Below, in pieces: positions 33,469 to 41,960 of a DNA stretch of 53,602 nucleotides. Under the pieces are notes generated by a model, which saw nothing but the letters and a program-made list of their open reading frames with translations, was not told the DNA's origin and did no database searches. Made by a program: the position numbers and the translations under genes. This DNA comes from Paludibacteraceae bacterium (GTDB taxonomy: Bacteria; Bacteroidota; Bacteroidia; Bacteroidales; Paludibacteraceae). The stretch covers positions 1 through 53,602 of the forward strand of contig JAFUEI010000025.1 in the NCBI GenBank assembly GCA_017464025.1. Direction: 5' to 3'. The first letter of the stretch is position 1; each line of letters begins with the position of its first letter.

Positions 33469-34388
33469 AAAAGTTACTTACAGCCGCTCTCCTGTCAGTA
33501 TGCTCCTGTATGCTCTGCGCGCAGGAACTCAACTGCACCATACAACTCAACAGCGAACTGGCCGAGAAAGATAACAACACAGTCAGTAAGTCGGTGTACG
33601 ACAAACTGAAACAGGTTATATCCGATTACGTGAACAACATCCGTTGGACCAACCTCACCTATGCAGAACAGGAACGTATCGAATGCAGCATGATGCTCAT
33701 TGTCAAGAAGGTTGATGGTGACAAATTCAACTGCGAGTTGCAGGTGCAAGCCCGCCGGCCCGTCTTTGCCTCTTCCTACACCACTACTACGCTCAATTTC
33801 CGCGACACCCGTGTCAACTTCACCTATCAGGACGGCGACCGCTTGGAGTATCAGGAGAACGTCTTCAACACCAACCTTACGGCCGTGCTGGCCTACTATT
33901 GCTATCTGATTATCGGACACGACATGGACTCCTTCTCGCGACTCGGCGGAACCCCCTGCTTCCAGCAGTGCGAAAACATCGTCACAGCGGCGCAGTCGTC
34001 CTCTATGGATGCCAGCGAGATGAGCGGCTGGGAAGCCTTCGGAGTCGGCAGCAACAAGAACCGGTACACACTCGTGAACAATCTGCGCGACGAGGCCTTC
34101 AAGAAGTACCGCGAGTTCTATTACACCTACCACCGCCTTTGCCTGGACGACATGAACAAAAACGCCGACAATGCCCGTGCGCGCATTGCCGACGAAATCA
34201 GTGTGCTGCGCGATGCCAACCGGGCACGCCCCACCACCTACCTCATCAATGCCTTCCTCGATGCGAAGGCCGACGAACTGGTGGATATCTTCCGTCGGGG
34301 CACCGATACGGAGAAAAAGAATGTCTATCAGATTCTGATGGACATCGACCCCACCCGCCAAAGCACCTACGACCGCATCAACGAGTAA
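33465..34388 (+). CDS. DUF4835/PorD-like exported protein
   Basis: A 307-residue protein with a signal peptide (MKKLLTAALLSVCSCMLCAQ). ELNCTIQLNS, VNNIRWTNLTY, DMDSFSRLGGTPCFQQCENIV and SGWEAFG fit DUF4835, a family also named PorD and linked to type IX secretion or gliding in Bacteroidota. The start ATG overlaps the stop of the DUF4831 gene (ATGA). Together with the PorE-like gene it hints at a type IX system, though core genes (porK-porN, sov) are not in this window. The biochemical role is not known. Confidence 0.75.
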   Translation: MKKLLTAALLSVCSCMLCAQELNCTIQLNSELAEKDNNTVSKSVYDKLKQVISDYVNNIRWTNLTYAEQERIECSMMLIVKKVDGDKFNCELQVQARRPVFASSYTTTTLNFRDTRVNFTYQDGDRLEYQENVFNTNLTAVLAYYCYLIIGHDMDSFSRLGGTPCFQQCENIVTAAQSSSMDASEMSGWEAFGVGSNKNRYTLVNNLRDEAFKKYREFYYTYHRLCLDDMNKNADNARARIADEISVLRDANRARPTTYLINAFLDAKADELVDIFRRGTDTEKKNVYQILMDIDPTRQSTYDRINE

Positions 34389-34398
34389 CGGGCATTCT

Positions 34399-34416
34399 TC
34401 TCTCTGTGTAGAGAGA
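34399..34416. terminator. Short hairpin between convergent genes
   Basis: TCTCTC (34399-34404) and GAGAGA (34411-34416) form a 6-bp stem with a 6-nt loop between the DUF4835 and GNAT genes, with A/T-rich DNA to the right. Weak. Confidence 0.35.
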
Positions 34417-34445
34417 CCATATTCATGTATTTATTTCGGGAAGTC

Positions 34446-34961
34446 TTATCCGGCAGGAGACATCTTCTGCCACAATCCGGCACTTTCGCGGCCTAACCAG
34501 CAGGGCAGCGTGGCCGTATGTTGCCAGCCTCGCGACAAGAACAAGCGGTGGCTGGCTTCGTTGCTGGAAGCGATAAAGGCATATAGCATCTGCAGATGCA
34601 GGAAGCCGAAAGAGTAATCTTCCAATAGTTCAAGTGCAACCTTCCCCACCCCTTTCTTTCGGACCGTATCGTCCACATATATCCCTACTGCCGCCTTTCC
34701 GTGGTGGGGATTGAAGTCATACAAGTCAATGCAACCCAGTATATACGGCTCGGGATCAGTTGTCTCCATAATCAGTCGTAACTGCCCGTCTTTGTATATA
34801 TCGCCGGTGGACGAGGTCAGATAGTCTCGCAGGTCTTTTTGCGACAGCGGGTTATGCGTATCGCCAGAGGTCCATGCCTGCGTGTCATTCTCCCATCGGT
34901 AGAGAAACGGCAGGTCCTTCGGCTCTACTTTGCGTAATCGTATGTTGTCGGTCTTGAGCAT
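34446..34961 (-). CDS. GNAT-family N-acetyltransferase
   Basis: A 171-residue acetyl-CoA-dependent acetyltransferase. IRLRKVEPKDLPFLYRWEND is the N-terminal RimJ/SpeG-like start, VGIYVDDTVRKKGVGK holds the acetyl-CoA pyrophosphate loop (R-K-x-G-V-G), and ASNEASHRLFLSRGW is motif B. SpeG-like polyamine or RimL-like targets are both possible. The ATG (34959-34961) shares its A with the stop codon of the phosphatase gene; upstream frame lies within that gene. Last in the recR operon. Confidence 0.9.
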   Translation of the reverse strand: MLKTDNIRLRKVEPKDLPFLYRWENDTQAWTSGDTHNPLSQKDLRDYLTSSTGDIYKDGQLRLIMETTDPEPYILGCIDLYDFNPHHGKAAVGIYVDDTVRKKGVGKVALELLEDYSFGFLHLQMLYAFIASSNEASHRLFLSRGWQHTATLPCWLGRESAGLWQKMSPAG

Positions 34962-35377
34962 CAGCTGAACAATGAAAACAATCCTCTCCGCTTTGGGGCT
35001 TCCATAGCCCCGTCCCGCGGCACAGGAGAGAAGCAGTTGCCGGAATGAATCATCTGATAGATAACGCCCCAATCGGGCAGACCGCCGAGGTTGCGGTCGT
35101 CAATCCAGAGATCGGCCGTTATCTTACGGGGGGCATAGTGCTCGTCCTGCTCCTCGGGATAATTGCTGTTGATAGCATAAAACTCCAGTCCGCGTTCGCG
35201 GCAGTAGTTCACCGCCTCATCTAACAGTTCGCCTTCGCGTACCGTCCAAAGAATAATCTGGTGATGGTCTTCCTGCTGAAGTTTCTTCAGCGTCTCTATG
35301 GCAAACGGGATGGGTTTGCCGATACGCGGATAAGCATGCGTTACCAGTGTACCGTCGAAGTCAACTGCAATGGTCAT
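34961..35377 (-). CDS. HAD-like hydrolase, BT0820-type
   Basis: A 138-residue small HAD-superfamily phosphatase-like protein. Motif 1 DFDGTLV (Asp6, Asp8) is at the extreme N-terminus, motif 2 is in ILWTVREGE, and the acidic motif is in DLWIDDRNLGG. It lacks a cap domain, as do the Bacteroides BT0820 family members. Substrate unknown. Part of a leftward unit with recR and a membrane protein. Confidence 0.85.
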   Translation of the reverse strand: MTIAVDFDGTLVTHAYPRIGKPIPFAIETLKKLQQEDHHQIILWTVREGELLDEAVNYCRERGLEFYAINSNYPEEQDEHYAPRKITADLWIDDRNLGGLPDWGVIYQMIHSGNCFSPVPRDGAMEAPKRRGLFSLFS

Positions 35378-35440
35378 AACTTCTGAAGAGTAAACGCCCT
35401 GAGGGCAAGTGAGATATAAGGGGTAAAGAATAACAGTTCC

Positions 35441-35896
35441 TTACGGTTGTCCGGAGTCTGATAGTTCCAACTCCATCTTGCGTAGCGTGGGCTTGCAGAA
35501 ATACAGCCCGATAGCCGATATGGCGGCACACCATATCATGGAGGTGTAGCCTCCCAACAGATAGAATGCCACAATGCCGAGTGTCACTCCCGTTCCGATA
35601 AGCACGATGCGCACGATGCCCCATTGCCTGTAGCGGCGCAACTGCTCCTCCTTGTCGTCAATCCGTCGCATCTTGTCCGTCATGCGCTTGAAGAGATACA
35701 AACCACCTGCCACCGAGCCGACGGTATAGACGATTACCACATACTGCACGGCCTTGCCTGCTGCCGACATCACGTCAATCGGCTCCATACCCTGCTTACG
35801 CACCAACCAGAACATCACGCCGGCCGCTACAACGGCAAGCACATAGCAGCCGTAATAGAATACATTGAGGATTCGGTTTACTTGCTTCTCCATCAT
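35441..35896 (-). CDS. Inner-membrane protein of unknown function
   Basis: A 151-residue protein with four predicted membrane helices in two pairs (about residues 10-30, 45-67, 93-112, 116-134), separated by a charged loop KRMTDKMRRIDDKEEQLRRYRQ. I recognise no named domain. It starts 18 bp after recR and is followed by a HAD hydrolase and an acetyltransferase; a recR-membrane protein-acetyltransferase order is familiar from Bacteroides genomes. Confidence 0.8.
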   Translation of the reverse strand: MMEKQVNRILNVFYYGCYVLAVVAAGVMFWLVRKQGMEPIDVMSAAGKAVQYVVIVYTVGSVAGGLYLFKRMTDKMRRIDDKEEQLRRYRQWGIVRIVLIGTGVTLGIVAFYLLGGYTSMIWCAAISAIGLYFCKPTLRKMELELSDSGQP

Positions 35897-35914
35897 ATTG
35901 TTTGTTGTAGGTTG

Positions 35915-36523
35915 TTATCCTGTAAATTCCGTACGGTTCAGTATCGAGCGACCGAGCGTAATCTCGTCGGTGTACTCCAGTTCGTTACCCACAGCCACAC
36001 CGCGTGCTATCTGCGAGACGCTCACCCCCGTCGGCTGCAGCCGACGCCAGATGTAAAAGTTGGTGGTATCGCCCTCCATAGTCGCCGGAAGGGCGAGAAT
36101 CACTTCTTTTACCAGCTCAGGACCGATGCGCTCCACCAACGAATCTATCTCCAAATCCTTCGGACCAATGCCGTCCATCGGGGAGATGACACCGCCTAAC
36201 ACATGGTACAGACCGTTATACTGCCCCGTGTTCTCTATTGACATCACGTCGCGCACATTCTCCACCACGCATACTATATGCCGGTCGCGCCGAGTGGAGT
36301 GACAAATAGGGCACACTTCCGTATCCGACAGGTTGTGGCAAATACGGCAGTATCGCACGTTCTTGCGCAGTTGCGTCAAGGCGCCGGCAAACTTGTCCAC
36401 CTCCGCTTCGGGCTGCCGCAGCAGGTGCAGCACGAGACGCAAGGCCGTCTTACGGCCCAAGCCGGGAAGCGAGGAAAAAGCGTTCACTGCATTTTCGAGC
36501 AGTATGGAAGGATAGTCGCTCAT
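35915..36523 (-). CDS. recR: Recombination mediator RecR
   Basis: A 202-residue protein that helps load RecA at single-strand gaps with RecF/RecO. N-terminal helix-hairpin-helix ([20 protein letters not shown]), the Cys4 zinc motif [16 protein letters not shown], the Toprim domain ([23 protein letters not shown] style, with [12 protein letters not shown]) and the Walker-like end are present. The ATG at 36523 is chosen over a TTG at 36535 that overlaps the -7 element. The leader would be only about 6 nt. Confidence 0.95.
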   Translation of the reverse strand: MSDYPSILLENAVNAFSSLPGLGRKTALRLVLHLLRQPEAEVDKFAGALTQLRKNVRYCRICHNLSDTEVCPICHSTRRDRHIVCVVENVRDVMSIENTGQYNGLYHVLGGVISPMDGIGPKDLEIDSLVERIGPELVKEVILALPATMEGDTTNFYIWRRLQPTGVSVSQIARGVAVGNELEYTDEITLGRSILNRTEFTG

Positions 36524-36532
36524 TACAAGTTG

Positions 36533-36564
36533 CAAATTTAGGCAAAAAACATCATATACGCAAA
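36533..36564 (-). promoter_or_regulatory. Promoter of the recR operon
   Basis: On the minus strand TTTG (36564-36561), a 20-bp spacer and TAAATTTG (36540-36533). It diverges from the transporter promoter, whose -33 box lies 5 bp away. Confidence 0.85.
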
Positions 36565-36569
36565 TAATG

Positions 36570-36601
36570 TTTGTACAACTCTTGAAATTACACTACCTTT
36601 G
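36570..36601 (+). promoter_or_regulatory. Promoter of the AspT-like transporter gene
   Basis: TTTG at 36570-36573, a 20-bp spacer and TACCTTTG at 36594-36601, about 48 nt before the ATG at 36649. Confidence 0.85.
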
Positions 36602-36648
36602 CAAACGGTATTGGTAAGGTTCTATTTATAAGGTAACAGATTGTATCT

Positions 36649-38316
36649 ATGCACTATTTGCATTCTTTGTTTCTTGAGCCTGGCATCACGCAATCGCTGC
36701 TTGTGCTGGTACTCACCATTGCGGTCGGGCTCTTTCTGGCGGAAAAGCTGAAGATTAAGACCTTCTCCCTTGGCGTAACGTGGATTCTGTTCTGCGGCAT
36801 CATCTTCTCCCATTTTGGTTTGCGTCTCATGCCAGAAGTGGAACATTTCGCCAAAGACTTCGGTCTGATTCTGTTCGTCTATTCCATTGGCCTGCAGGTG
36901 GGCCCCTCGTTCTTCTCTTCATTCGGCAAAGGAGGACTCCGGCTCAACGGTTTTGCTGCGGCCATCGTGTTGCTGGCTGCGCTTACAGCCTGGCTGATAG
37001 CCTTCCTCAGCGGTGAAAATATGGCTACCATGGTGGGCGTCATGTCCGGCGCCGTCACCAACACCCCCTCCCTTGGTGCCGCCGAGCAAGCCTTTGCCGA
37101 CCGCTTCGGCGATGCGCCAAACAGCATTGCCACCGGCTATGCTGTCGCCTACCCGCTCGGTGTGCTCGGTATCATATTCTCCATGCTTCTGCTGAAATGG
37201 CTCTTCCGCATCAAAACCAATAAGGAAGAAGAGCATATCCGTTCGCTCAGCAACAAGGACAAAGAGCCGGTACTGGTCGATATCGAAGTGATGAATCCGC
37301 AGATAAAGAGTATGACTATCCGCGAACTCCATCACACATGCAACTTCTCGATGGTTGTTTCCCGCATCATCCATCCTGACCATACCGAAACTGTACCGCA
37401 GGCCGAAAGCATCTTCCGTAACGGCGATACACTACGTGTGCTGGCCGACCGCGAGCATCTTGACATGCTTGCTCTGCTCGGTCCCTTCGTGGAAAAAAAG
37501 AAGCAGGAAAGCACCAACGACGGTAGCAACCTCATCTCGCGCCGTATTGTGGTGACGAAGCCCGAATGGAACGGCAAGCAGATTCGTACACTGGGCATCA
37601 ACGACCGCTACCACGTAACTATCACACGCGTCCTGCGCGCCGGTATCGAACTCATCGCCACCTCCGAACTGCACCTCCAACTGGGCGACCGTCTCATCGT
37701 TGTCGGCGATAAGGATGATGTTCAACGCGTGGCCGATATCTTCGGCAACCAGCTCAAACGGCTCGATGTCCCCAATCTGCTGCCTGTCTTCCTCGGCATC
37801 GTACTTGGTGTGATAGCCGGCACCCTGCCCGTCACGATTCCGGGGCTCTCTTCACCCTTCAAACTCGGACTGGCCGGAGGCTCGCTGATAGTGGCCATCC
37901 TTATCGGACGTTTTGGTCCTTACTACCACATGGTTACGTTCGCCACCACCAGTGCCAACATGATGATTCGCGAAATAGGTATCTCGCTCTTTCTCGCAGC
38001 GGTAGGTCTCAGCGCCGGCTCCGGCTTTGTTGCTACCATCGCCGCTGGCGGTTGGATATGGATATTGTACGGCGTTGTCATCACCCTGCTGCCCCTCCTG
38101 ATTGTCGGCTTCTGTGCCCGCAAATGGGGGAAACTCGACTATTTCACGTTGTCCGGACTCATTGCAGGCTCCACCACCGACCCGCCCGCATTAGCATATG
38201 CCACTTCGCTCACCGATACCAACGACAACGCCTCCGTGGCCTATGCGACCGTCTATCCTCTCACTATGTTCCTGCGCGTCATGATTGCCCAGCTCATGAT
38301 ATTGCTGCTTTGTTGA
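36649..38316 (+). CDS. AspT/YidE-family putative transporter with two RCK_C domains
   Basis: A 555-residue membrane protein of the aspartate:alanine exchanger (AAE) family. Two hydrophobic halves of about five helices each (residues 15-195 and 375-555) carry the family motifs VMSGAVTNTPSLGAAEQA and GLIAGSTTDPPALAYA. Between them lie two TrkA-C/RCK_C regulatory domains (about 215-280 and 295-370, each with a GD(T/R)L-x-V signature). The family exchanges amino or organic acids; the substrate here is unknown. nrdG follows 39 bp downstream. Confidence 0.9.
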   Translation: MHYLHSLFLEPGITQSLLVLVLTIAVGLFLAEKLKIKTFSLGVTWILFCGIIFSHFGLRLMPEVEHFAKDFGLILFVYSIGLQVGPSFFSSFGKGGLRLNGFAAAIVLLAALTAWLIAFLSGENMATMVGVMSGAVTNTPSLGAAEQAFADRFGDAPNSIATGYAVAYPLGVLGIIFSMLLLKWLFRIKTNKEEEHIRSLSNKDKEPVLVDIEVMNPQIKSMTIRELHHTCNFSMVVSRIIHPDHTETVPQAESIFRNGDTLRVLADREHLDMLALLGPFVEKKKQESTNDGSNLISRRIVVTKPEWNGKQIRTLGINDRYHVTITRVLRAGIELIATSELHLQLGDRLIVVGDKDDVQRVADIFGNQLKRLDVPNLLPVFLGIVLGVIAGTLPVTIPGLSSPFKLGLAGGSLIVAILIGRFGPYYHMVTFATTSANMMIREIGISLFLAAVGLSAGSGFVATIAAGGWIWILYGVVITLLPLLIVGFCARKWGKLDYFTLSGLIAGSTTDPPALAYATSLTDTNDNASVAYATVYPLTMFLRVMIAQLMILLLC

Positions 38317-38355
38317 CACCCCCTGACACGCAATAGCCGACACGCACTCTCCGCT

Positions 38356-38814
38356 ATGCTCAAATATACCGATTACGATATTGTCTTTCAGGAAATCCCT
38401 GACGAAGTGACGCTCGCCGTCAACCTCAGTCTGTGCCCTAACCGCTGCCCGGGATGCCATAGTCCCCAACTATGGGACGACATCGGTTGGGAGCTTGACG
38501 AAAACGCTCTGGATGCATTGCTGGCCAAATACGGCAGCAGCATCACATGTGTCAGCCTGATGGGCGGTGACAACGACCCCGCTGCCGTGGACCGCATGGC
38601 CTGTTTCATCCACTCGCGGGGAAAACATGCCGCGTGGTACTCCGGAGCTGTGCGACTGCCCGACAACTTCCGCCCTGCTCATTTCGACTACGTGAAAGTC
38701 GGGCCCTATATAGAGCGTTTGGGAGGATTGGACCATGCTACGACCAACCAGCGGCTCTACCGCATCACCGACGGCCGCCTTATTGATATTACTTCCCGCA
38801 TGCAGAAGAAATAA
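38356..38814 (+). CDS. nrdG: Anaerobic ribonucleotide reductase activating protein
   Basis: A 152-residue radical-SAM activase that generates the glycyl radical on NrdD. The cluster motif is C-x3-C-x2-C (CPNRCPGC) near residue 27, followed by LMGGDND (SAM-binding GGE-like region). Length matches NrdG. Its usual partner nrdD is not adjacent: upstream is a transporter, downstream relA on the other strand. Either nrdD is elsewhere in the genome or this activates another glycyl-radical enzyme. Confidence 0.9.
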   Translation: MLKYTDYDIVFQEIPDEVTLAVNLSLCPNRCPGCHSPQLWDDIGWELDENALDALLAKYGSSITCVSLMGGDNDPAAVDRMACFIHSRGKHAAWYSGAVRLPDNFRPAHFDYVKVGPYIERLGGLDHATTNQRLYRITDGRLIDITSRMQKK

Positions 38815-38863
38815 ATACCCCCTCTCCCTTGGGGGACCGAGGAGGTAACCGTAAAGATACCTG

Positions 38864-38880
38864 AACGTCTGGCGGACGTT
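38864..38880. terminator. Hairpin between nrdG and relA
   Basis: AACGTC (38864-38869) and GACGTT (38875-38880) form a 6-bp stem with a 5-nt loop between convergent genes. GCGGACGTT is repeated just to the right. Confidence 0.4.
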
Positions 38881-38902
38881 TATGATGCGGACGTTGCGCG
38901 AT

Positions 38903-38920
38903 GGCGCGTTTCACATCCGC
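38903..38920. repeat. Short dispersed repeat, copy 1 (overlaps the relA stop)
   Basis: GGCGCGTTTCACATCCGC is nearly identical to sequences at 48533-48550 and 42644-42661. On the minus strand it spells the last codons and the TGA stop (38911-38913) of relA. Confidence 0.6.
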
Positions 38921-41037
38921 CGTTCGCAACTCTTCACGCCTCTTACAGCTGACAGTTTTTTCCGAATCTGTTCTAATTGTGTCAATTCACTCACCAGCAG
39001 TGTCAGATGACCTTCAAACAAGCCATCGTGACTATCTATGGATATGGTGCGCAATAGTACGCCCTGCTCTTTATTGATGAGCGATGTGATGTTGGTCACA
39101 ATGCCTATATCGTCTTTTCCTACAATCCGTAGCGTGATGGGGTATTGCTGTCCCACGGCTTTGCCACTCCAGCGGACAGGGATGACACGATAGGGAAAGC
39201 GCTCGCGCATGTCATGTGCATTCGGACAGTCGGCCCTGTGAATCTTGATGCCACCTGCCGTGCTCACAAAACCGAACACCTCGTCGCCATATATCGGGTT
39301 GCAACATTTGGCTAACTTGTAGTCCACACCACGCAAGTTGCTGTCTATTACCAACACATCAGCCTTGCTATGACGCTCATCCTGTTCCGGTATCTGCGAT
39401 ACGAAACCGGCCGCAGAGATGACGGCCGCTTCGGGCGGCGTCACCTGCAACTGCTGATCAAGCAGTTCGCTGTAGCGGTCTCTGAACGTGAGCAGGTCTT
39501 CCCTGCCCTGCGCCACGGCCTGATAGAAGTCGCTTACCGACTTGTAGCCCGCCTTCTTCGAGAGCCGTGATATATTGGCCTCGTCATACTCCAGTTTCCA
39601 GTTCTTCAACCGACGCTCCAGCAACTCGCGCCCATCGGCCGCCTGCTTATATTCCTCTTCCTTTAGCGCCTGACGTATCTTGTTGCGCGCCTTGGAAGTG
39701 CATACGAAGTTCAACCAAGCCTGCGTTGGGTGCTGGTTGGGCGACGAGAGTATCTCCACTTGGTCGCCGTTGTGTAGCACATGCCGTATGGGCACGTTGT
39801 GGTTGCCTATCCGTCCACCTATACACCGACAGCCCAAGCCTGAGTGGATGGCAAAGGCGAAGTCTAACACGGTTGCGCCCTTCGGCAGACGATGCAGGTC
39901 GCCGTTGGGTGTGAAGACATACACCTCATGGTCGTACATGCTGAGCCTGAAATCACTCAATGCCTCATGTGTCTCTACATCAGGATTCTCTAACATCTCG
40001 CGAACAGACTTCAGGAAATCGTCCATCTGCCCTTCGCTGCGGATGCCCTTGTATTTCCAATGAGCGGCCACACCCTTCTCCGCAATCTCATCCATGCGCC
40101 GCGTACGAATCTGCACCTCCACCCATTTGTTCTCCGGACCTAATACTGTCGTGTGCAGACTCTCGTAGCCATTCGACTTCGGGATGGTCAGCCAGTCCCG
40201 CAACCGCTTTGGATTCGGCTGGTACATGTCGGCAATGACCGAATACACCTGCCAACACTCAGCCTTCTCTTTCTCAGGCTCGGAGTCAAGGATGATGCGG
40301 ATGGCAAACAGGTCGTATATATGGTTGATGTCCGTTTGCTGCTTGAGCATCTTCTTATAGATGGAGTGTATTGATTTGGTGCGCCCCTTGATGCTGAAGC
40401 GGAAGCCCATCTGCTCCAGTTTCTCCTTGAGCGGCGTTATGAAAGAGTCTATATACGCATCACGATGACGCTTCGTATCGTTTAGCGCATACGCTATCTG
40501 CTTGTAGGTGTCATATTCGGTAAATTTGAGCGACAAGTCCTCAAACTCCGTCTTGATGGCATATAGTCCGAGCCGGTGGGCTAACGGCGTGTACAAAAAC
40601 GATGTCTCACGGGCAATACGGCGTCGGTAGTCGCTGTCAGTCTGTGTGTTCAGTCGGCGCATCAGGGCGGTGCGGCCGGCTATGATGATGAGCACCACGC
40701 GTACATCTTCGGCTAACGTAAGCAGCAAGTTACGGAAGTTCTCCGTCTCCAACGAGGTGTTCACCTTATATAGGTCGTTTACGCGCTGCAGACCGCGCAC
40801 CACCGTGCCCACCTGCCCGCCGAACACACGCTCTGCCTCCGCCGCATCTGCCTGCTGCATCAACAGGGCCGCTACAGCCGTCTTGCCCAAGCCAATCTCT
40901 TCTACGGCCACCACAGCCGACTCAGCCATATCTTCTTCTTGCTCAAGAGTATAGTTCTGCATGAGCAAGGCTTCTCTCTCTTCAGGCGTAAACACGATAC
41001 CGTGCTCGGCTGCCAGTTTGTCCAACAATTGTTTCAT
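38911..41037 (-). CDS. relA: (p)ppGpp synthetase, RelA type with degenerate HD domain
   Basis: A 708-residue long RSH protein. The hydrolase domain (about 30-190) has lost its metal ligands: the HDxxED stretch reads LMQQADAAEAER near residues 59-70 and the ADRLHN motif reads AGRTAL. The synthetase domain keeps FSIKGRTKSIHSIYKKM, IYDLFAIRIIL and NGYESLHTTVLGP with the EVQIRT motif. TGS (VYVFTPNGDLHRLPKGATVLDFAF), a zinc-finger-like CCNPIYGD region and a C-terminal ACT domain follow. It should make but not hydrolyse (p)ppGpp, so a second RSH with hydrolase activity must exist elsewhere. The promoter almost touches the ATG at 41037. Confidence 0.93.
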   Translation of the reverse strand: MKQLLDKLAAEHGIVFTPEEREALLMQNYTLEQEEDMAESAVVAVEEIGLGKTAVAALLMQQADAAEAERVFGGQVGTVVRGLQRVNDLYKVNTSLETENFRNLLLTLAEDVRVVLIIIAGRTALMRRLNTQTDSDYRRRIARETSFLYTPLAHRLGLYAIKTEFEDLSLKFTEYDTYKQIAYALNDTKRHRDAYIDSFITPLKEKLEQMGFRFSIKGRTKSIHSIYKKMLKQQTDINHIYDLFAIRIILDSEPEKEKAECWQVYSVIADMYQPNPKRLRDWLTIPKSNGYESLHTTVLGPENKWVEVQIRTRRMDEIAEKGVAAHWKYKGIRSEGQMDDFLKSVREMLENPDVETHEALSDFRLSMYDHEVYVFTPNGDLHRLPKGATVLDFAFAIHSGLGCRCIGGRIGNHNVPIRHVLHNGDQVEILSSPNQHPTQAWLNFVCTSKARNKIRQALKEEEYKQAADGRELLERRLKNWKLEYDEANISRLSKKAGYKSVSDFYQAVAQGREDLLTFRDRYSELLDQQLQVTPPEAAVISAAGFVSQIPEQDERHSKADVLVIDSNLRGVDYKLAKCCNPIYGDEVFGFVSTAGGIKIHRADCPNAHDMRERFPYRVIPVRWSGKAVGQQYPITLRIVGKDDIGIVTNITSLINKEQGVLLRTISIDSHDGLFEGHLTLLVSELTQLEQIRKKLSAVRGVKSCERRM

Positions 41038-41041
41038 GCCG

Positions 41042-41072
41042 CAAAGATATACATTTTTCCTTACACAGCAAA
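41042..41072 (-). promoter_or_regulatory. Promoter of relA
   Basis: On the minus strand TTTG (41072-41069), a 19-bp spacer and TATCTTTG (41049-41042). The last G is only 5 bp from the ATG, predicting a leaderless or nearly leaderless mRNA. Confidence 0.8.
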
Positions 41073-41122
41073 AAAAGTTCGCTTTTTCGGAGCACACACT
41101 ATGCCAATTCAGAATTTATTCG

Positions 41123-41130
41123 TAAATTTG
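41123..41130 (+). promoter_or_regulatory. Possible -7 element upstream of the 41230 gene
   Basis: TAAATTTG matches TAnnTTTG, but no TTG lies at the expected -33 position. If used, the leader is about 95 nt and includes a possible 19-codon frame starting at 41140 (MRQDDSIRLASLL) and GC-rich inverted segments. Confidence 0.4.
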
Positions 41131-41229
41131 CAGGCGATTATGCGGCAGGATGACTCTATCCGGCTCGCAAGCCTGCTAAGAAAGCCGCCGCACGCATAAA
41201 AAGTAATAACTAAAACTCTATCTGATAAA

Positions 41230-41913
41230 ATGAAAACTACCATTCGTATCCTGCTCGGCGTAGCCATCTGCTTCCTGAGTTACATCTGCGTGATGAGTGT
41301 TGTAACCCCCATCCGCTTTGAAGAAACCCGTACCGACCGCGAAACTGCCGTCGTGAAGAATCTGGTCAGCCTCCGCACTGCCGAAGTGGAGTTCAAGGCA
41401 CAGAAAGGCTATTATACGGCCGACCTCGACTCGCTCATCCTCTTCCTCAAGACCGCCAAGAAGAAAGAGGTCGTAAAGGAAGGTGCACTTACCGACGCAC
41501 AACTTGAAGCCGGTATGACGGAGGCAAAGGCCGTGAAAATCATCCAGAAAGGCAACAAGAAGGAGATTGAGAAGAACGGTCTGCTGGGCTTCAAGCGCGA
41601 CACTATCTACAACGACATGATTGAGTCGCTCTACAAAGGCGAGTACACGGCTGAGAATATCGGCGAGATTGTGTATATTCCTTACACCGACGGTGTTAAA
41701 TACGAAGCGGAAGTGGACAATGGCTACACCACCGACAAAGGCATCAAGATTCCCCTTATCGAGGTGCGCGCCCCCTTTGAGACCTATCTGGCCGACCTTG
41801 ACAAGCAGGAACTCGTCAACCTGATTGACAAAGAGAAGAAACTCGACCACTACCCTGGTCTGCGTTTCGGATCCATCGATGTGCCTAACAACAATGCAGG
41901 CAACTGGGAGTAA
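41230..41913 (+). CDS. Membrane-anchored hypothetical protein
   Basis: A 227-residue protein with one N-terminal membrane segment (residues 5-25, IRILLGVAICFLSYICVMSVV) and a soluble, charged domain. The stretch VKNLVSLRTAEVEFKAQKGYYTADLDSL looks like the start of a pilin- or PilE-like soluble domain, where a helix leads to YYT-LD, but no prepilin peptidase site is visible. A similar hypothetical protein exists widely in Bacteroidales. No function is assigned. It has its own leader and is followed by a large hairpin. Confidence 0.8.
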   Translation: MKTTIRILLGVAICFLSYICVMSVVTPIRFEETRTDRETAVVKNLVSLRTAEVEFKAQKGYYTADLDSLILFLKTAKKKEVVKEGALTDAQLEAGMTEAKAVKIIQKGNKKEIEKNGLLGFKRDTIYNDMIESLYKGEYTAENIGEIVYIPYTDGVKYEAEVDNGYTTDKGIKIPLIEVRAPFETYLADLDKQELVNLIDKEKKLDHYPGLRFGSIDVPNNNAGNWE

Positions 41914-41960
41914 TTCCCGTAATGCCGCAATCGGGAAAGTACGGATATAAGTTCAAGAAT

